In this document: positions 61,701 through 64,000 of the stretch, piece by piece
Layout: each line of letters begins with the position of its first letter
How positions within the stretch are numbered: the stretch's first letter is position 1
Assembly (NCBI GenBank): GCA_965267475.1
Contig: OZ254079.1
Location: forward strand, 3,410,001 to 3,474,000
DNA length: 64,000 nucleotides
Reading direction: 5' to 3'
From: JBCBKU01 sp965267475
GTDB lineage: Bacteria > Pseudomonadota > Alphaproteobacteria > Rhodobacterales > Rhodobacteraceae
Position numbers and translations under genes: made by a program
Notes under the pieces: generated by a model
What the model was told of the DNA's origin: nothing
The model's input: the letters and a program-made list of their open reading frames with translations, nothing else
Database searches by the model: none

Positions 61701-63834
61701 GGAGCCTGTCATCATTGTAGAAACGCCCCCATCCGGTCCGGAACCAGCGCCCGTTTTCGGGGTCACTGATGTGTCGATGGACGCAAGTGGCCGGTTGCTG
61801 GCGTCGGGTGGTGGCGATGGCCTTCTCAACATCACCGACATCGACACGGGAGAAACCCTGCACCGGATGCAGATGAGCACCGCCGTCAGACGGATGACGA
61901 TCAGCCCGGACGGATCCTATTTTGGCGCCACGGATTGGGATGGCGGCGCCTATGTCGTTGCAGTTCCGGATCAAGACGTTCGGGTTGCCACGTTTATGTA
62001 TTCCGGTCTGGGTAATGACTACACGTTCCGGGGCACCGACGTCATCATTCGCACTGGCTGGGGCGACATCGAGATTTACGATCTGGCAACCGGAACGCAG
62101 CGTCTTTTGCTTAACGGGACCGCGCGGCCGGATGGAACCCTGTTTGGCCTTGAGTCGGATACTGTCCTCGCTTCCAACGGCTCGCAAACTGTCATGGCTG
62201 ACTACTCGGGTTCCGAGCCAGTAATTTACCGGGGCACGGTGGACCATCTGGGCAACCACATTGTCGGCGGTCCAAATGGGCGCTTTCGGCTGTTTCTTAA
62301 CGGCGGCAATGTGCGATTGGTTGACCTTAGAGGCTATTCGCCTGGACCAGCGAACTGGGGCGAAGTCGTCTTTCGACGGGATGGGTCGGAAGAGGTTCGC
62401 ATGACCGGTGCTGCCTTTTCCCCCGATGGGCGCACGGTTGCCATCGGCGACTCCGAAGGGCAGGTCCTGTTGCTGAATGTCGATGACGCCAGCGAGGCGG
62501 CGGTTTTGCCCCATGAACGGCCCAGACGCTTCCAACTTGGTTTTCGCGATGTGTCGGGCTTTGCGTTCAATGAGGCCGGAACGCTGCTGATCACGGAGAA
62601 CGATCAAGCAATCCGGGCCTTTCGCCTGCCTGCCGGGCCGGAAATGTTGCGGTTGGATGATCCATTCCACCCCGATTACGGCGGCGTCACAACTGTCGAT
62701 ACGGCGATCCTTCCCGGTGGAGACCAGATTGCGGTGCTCAGATCCAATGGTCTTTCGGTAGTTAGTGCATCGGATGGCAGTGTTCTTTGGGAAGTGCCCG
62801 GTCTAGACAATGCCCGAACCTTGCGAGCCAGTCCGGACGGAACCCGTCTGGCTATCGGCAGCGATCAGCAGATCCGGGTATTTGACGCCGCGACGGGTGC
62901 TGTTGTCGCGCCCGGGCCGACCGGCTACGGTTTCGGGTCACTGGAGTATTCGCGCGATGGCAGCCAGCTTGTTGCGCATACGGTCTTTGGTTTCGTTTCG
63001 GTTGTCGATGCGAACACTGGCGTAAGCGGAGAGAGCTTTGGAGTCGATGAAAGCTCGGGCATTGCCGCTATCTCGCACCTTGCGGTGTTCTCCGCTGACG
63101 GTAAGAGAATCTATGCTTCAACCTCCAACGGTGTTGGGATCTTTGACGCAAATGATGGCGCGCTCGTCCACCATGTCGGTGGTATTGAAGGGTTTGACGG
63201 CGGGGTTTCCGGCATTGCTGCCCCCGACGTTGGGAATGAGTTTCTCGCGCTTTTCAGTAACGGCGTTGCCGCCATCGTAAGCGCCGAAAGCGGGGCCGTT
63301 CGCGTTCTGACAGAACAGGCGACGGCGCGTCCAGACCTGGTGAGCGATGTTAGCCGCGCACTGGATATATCAGACGACGGCCGTCTGGCCGCCGTTGGCG
63401 TGGGCACCAGTGTTCAGGTCTTTGACACTGCAACCGCGCAATTGGTTTCTGCCTCAGAATACGCCAATGAAGCGACGGATATGGAATTCATCAGCGGCGG
63501 GTCGCGCCTGCTGACTACCAATGCCGACGGAACGGCGCGGGTGGTAGATGCTTCTACGGGCGCGGAGATCCTGCGGTTTGACCACGACGCCGGTGTGCAA
63601 AGTTTTGCCTTGTCGGATGATGGCAACAGGCTGGCAACCGTTGATCGCGTCGGCTCGGTCCGGGTTTTCGACCTCAACGAAAACCGGGTGTTCGAGCTTT
63701 TGTGTGACGAGCGCACCGGGCGGAACCTGTCAACGGCGGAATGGCTCCGGCACTTTGGCACCGTCGATGGTCGTGAGGATACTTGCGACAACTGGCGCTC
63801 GGGGGGCGGTGAGATCTTCATCACAACGGAGTAA
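58735..63834 (+). CDS. Trypsin-nSTAND NTPase-TM-WD40 sensor protein
   Basis: 1699 residues in four parts. Residues 10-205 are a trypsin-like serine protease with H41 ('TCAHVV'), D96 ('SDVAVL') and S171 ('EPGFSGGPV'). Residues 215-680 are a STAND-type NTPase: 'RPYKGLARFEPSDTDLFFGR' before Walker A 'GPSGSGKSS' (256-264) and Walker B 'LLLVIDQFEELF' (D351), the layout of the nSTAND1 family. A charged coiled coil (685-727) leads to one membrane span (728-750), followed by a second helical stretch and a beta-propeller region (about 840-1670) with many WD40-like repeats such as 'SPDGRTVAIGDSEG'. The end 'GRNLSTAEWLRHFG' is typical of such WD40 proteins. Likely a ligand sensor that activates its own protease or partners. 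Confidence 0.85.
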   Translation: MRVDSSLRTTTGPLARITDLQGKVCGAGLLVGDRHVLTCAHVVDSALGRTAGTHDRPDDPVFLDLPFLDQSNLQAEVVAWYPMGDIAEGLREQVSDVAVLALDRAVAGGFDPRRSILAASPEGTPFRAFGFPRGIDTGTPAEGELTMVDAGGWQQVRDTQNLGYFIEPGFSGGPVFERRGEGLLGMSAAADMDGSRRLAFVIPTQVLCQAWPPLARPYKGLARFEPSDTDLFFGREAEIAELAAKIERRSFVTVLGPSGSGKSSMVRAGLVPKLLKDGGWAVAVCRPGNNPLYELAKALSDEGTGRPGFGIDRRATQLAAEFAEEPQRLLDYVSTVLDAFPNAHRLLLVIDQFEELFTLDPWWDTPDGHDVPASDAEPVPSLDKRRAAFVDLVALAGRQREPSPLHIVATMRADFTGRALENAALADLLRDGDVKLGPMSAEGLMAAITRPADAFGVSFEADLPERMQRAMEDAPGALPLLQFALDRLWDGQSNRVITHTQYDAIGGIGGALSDHAEAFFDRLDEQEKLAARRVLTRLVRLAKPGDQAEDTRAVMPRYEIGEDDWPLVVKLADARLVTTNKDPLTDQETAELIHEALIAFSERQWSQGDGGVGAERLRAWDRLKTWLDEDREFGLWRQRLAGYVENHRERNSVLPADLVAEALVWREAYKSALNDDEIALIDDSREARDREEREKRAREQERLDLLESTNSALEQAAAEREDRARQRLVFVTLGFTLAAVTLVAISYFFVRERASNQSLVDTQVELTGALERADKAAGEAQRAAVEARGRQLAADAQITQFEISGLAATERAAALSLEAWRRFETSGAFQAASRALVELPVWRHENETGARFLTLLEPVTEFFVVKAGSVLQVRDTTTGDLRHEIALAGDLGQSTLNLASGRVVNWDNEHGGVLADLTTGKIVAEFGPARSARFSSDGARLAVAEIGEPARVFDTATGAVLREVFHGIEPPVVIIEEIEPDPDAPQDGVEPVIIVETPPSGPEPAPVFGVTDVSMDASGRLLASGGGDGLLNITDIDTGETLHRMQMSTAVRRMTISPDGSYFGATDWDGGAYVVAVPDQDVRVATFMYSGLGNDYTFRGTDVIIRTGWGDIEIYDLATGTQRLLLNGTARPDGTLFGLESDTVLASNGSQTVMADYSGSEPVIYRGTVDHLGNHIVGGPNGRFRLFLNGGNVRLVDLRGYSPGPANWGEVVFRRDGSEEVRMTGAAFSPDGRTVAIGDSEGQVLLLNVDDASEAAVLPHERPRRFQLGFRDVSGFAFNEAGTLLITENDQAIRAFRLPAGPEMLRLDDPFHPDYGGVTTVDTAILPGGDQIAVLRSNGLSVVSASDGSVLWEVPGLDNARTLRASPDGTRLAIGSDQQIRVFDAATGAVVAPGPTGYGFGSLEYSRDGSQLVAHTVFGFVSVVDANTGVSGESFGVDESSGIAAISHLAVFSADGKRIYASTSNGVGIFDANDGALVHHVGGIEGFDGGVSGIAAPDVGNEFLALFSNGVAAIVSAESGAVRVLTEQATARPDLVSDVSRALDISDDGRLAAVGVGTSVQVFDTATAQLVSASEYANEATDMEFISGGSRLLTTNADGTARVVDASTGAEILRFDHDAGVQSFALSDDGNRLATVDRVGSVRVFDLNENRVFELLCDERTGRNLSTAEWLRHFGTVDGREDTCDNWRSGGGEIFITTE

Positions 63835-64000
63835 GGCCGCTTGAAGTCGCAAAGGCCGGTTGAAGTGACGGGGCGCAGCAGTGGCGCGGACAGGGAACGT
63901 TGGGGCCTAGTGGTCCGCCCGATCGTAGTCTCAGACCACTTTTCGCCCAGCCCCCTGTGCCTGGGCCGCTGATCAAGGGTATCTCTAAAAGGGTTTCCGG
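63835..64000. other. Downstream end, no gene seen
   Basis: Two near copies of GGCCGNTTGAAGT follow the stop codon (from 63837 and 63861). I see no terminator hairpin with a U-run and no reading frame that looks like a gene in the final 166 bases. Whether the cassette has a fourth gene cannot be told. Confidence 0.4.

Overview
The window is a high-GC, gene-dense bacterial segment that reads like a marine Roseobacter-type alphaproteobacterium (Rhodobacterales). This placement is inferred from gene style: a choline sulfatase/choline dehydrogenase pair, otnK/otnC, hydantoinase A/B genes, a TIGR02300 acidic protein beside a tRNA-Ala, many GntR regulators, many ABC importers and pervasive ATGA-coupled operons. 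The genus cannot be fixed from the sequence alone.

Layout. 0-10.5 kb: the end of a luciferase-like monooxygenase gene, then a minus-strand operon (GT4 glycosyltransferase, flippase-like membrane protein, secreted clan GH-A glycosidase, phosphotransacetylase). Divergent from it are a GT2 glycosyltransferase, a GT-C-like polytopic membrane protein and a class I aminotransferase. 10.5-17 kb: betA and betC, with an unusual hairpin over the betA ribosome-binding site, a UDP-xylose synthase, and the four-carbon acid sugar pair otnK-otnC. 17-28.5 kb: a polyuronide catabolic locus with a GntR regulator, KdgF cupin, glucarate-dehydratase-type enolase, a complete AlgSM1M2Q/Lpl-type oligosaccharide importer, a PL15 exo-oligoalginate lyase, a DEH-type reductase and a GH88 unsaturated uronyl hydrolase. 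A stand-alone IspD-like cytidylyltransferase follows.

29-45.6 kb: two converging operons that appear to form one regulon. The plus-strand operon (29.47-38.98 kb) encodes an ABC importer, a nucleoside-phosphorylase-fold protein, a sugar epimerase, DhaL- and DhaK-like kinase subunits, a LacD-type aldolase and a FucI/AraA-type isomerase. The minus-strand operon (45.5-38.98 kb) encodes a thiolase, a DUF35 protein, an acyl-CoA ligase, an aldehyde dehydrogenase, a HutC-type GntR regulator and a nucleoside hydrolase. Both operons begin with the same 12-bp palindrome, TTGTANATACAA, which fits a HutC-family operator. Together the genes could import a nucleoside-like glycoside, release the sugar, isomerise and phosphorylate it, cleave it to DHAP plus an aldehyde, and channel the aldehyde through acid and acyl-CoA. 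45.6-54 kb: an MFS carrier, a non-canonical SDR, HyuA/HyuB, a cytosine deaminase, an FCD regulator, a YgjP-type metallopeptidase, a TIGR02300 protein and tRNA-Ala(GGC).

54-64 kb: just downstream of the tRNA lies decayed DNA (a frameshifted LOV/PAS remnant, a homocysteine S-methyltransferase remnant with an internal stop, and a long stretch with no gene), then a tight three-gene cassette. The cassette encodes a caspase-like protease, an alpha/beta-hydrolase, and a 1699-residue trypsin-nSTAND-TM-WD40 protein. It has the architecture of a regulated conflict or programmed-death system and is the most striking candidate for an undescribed system in the window.
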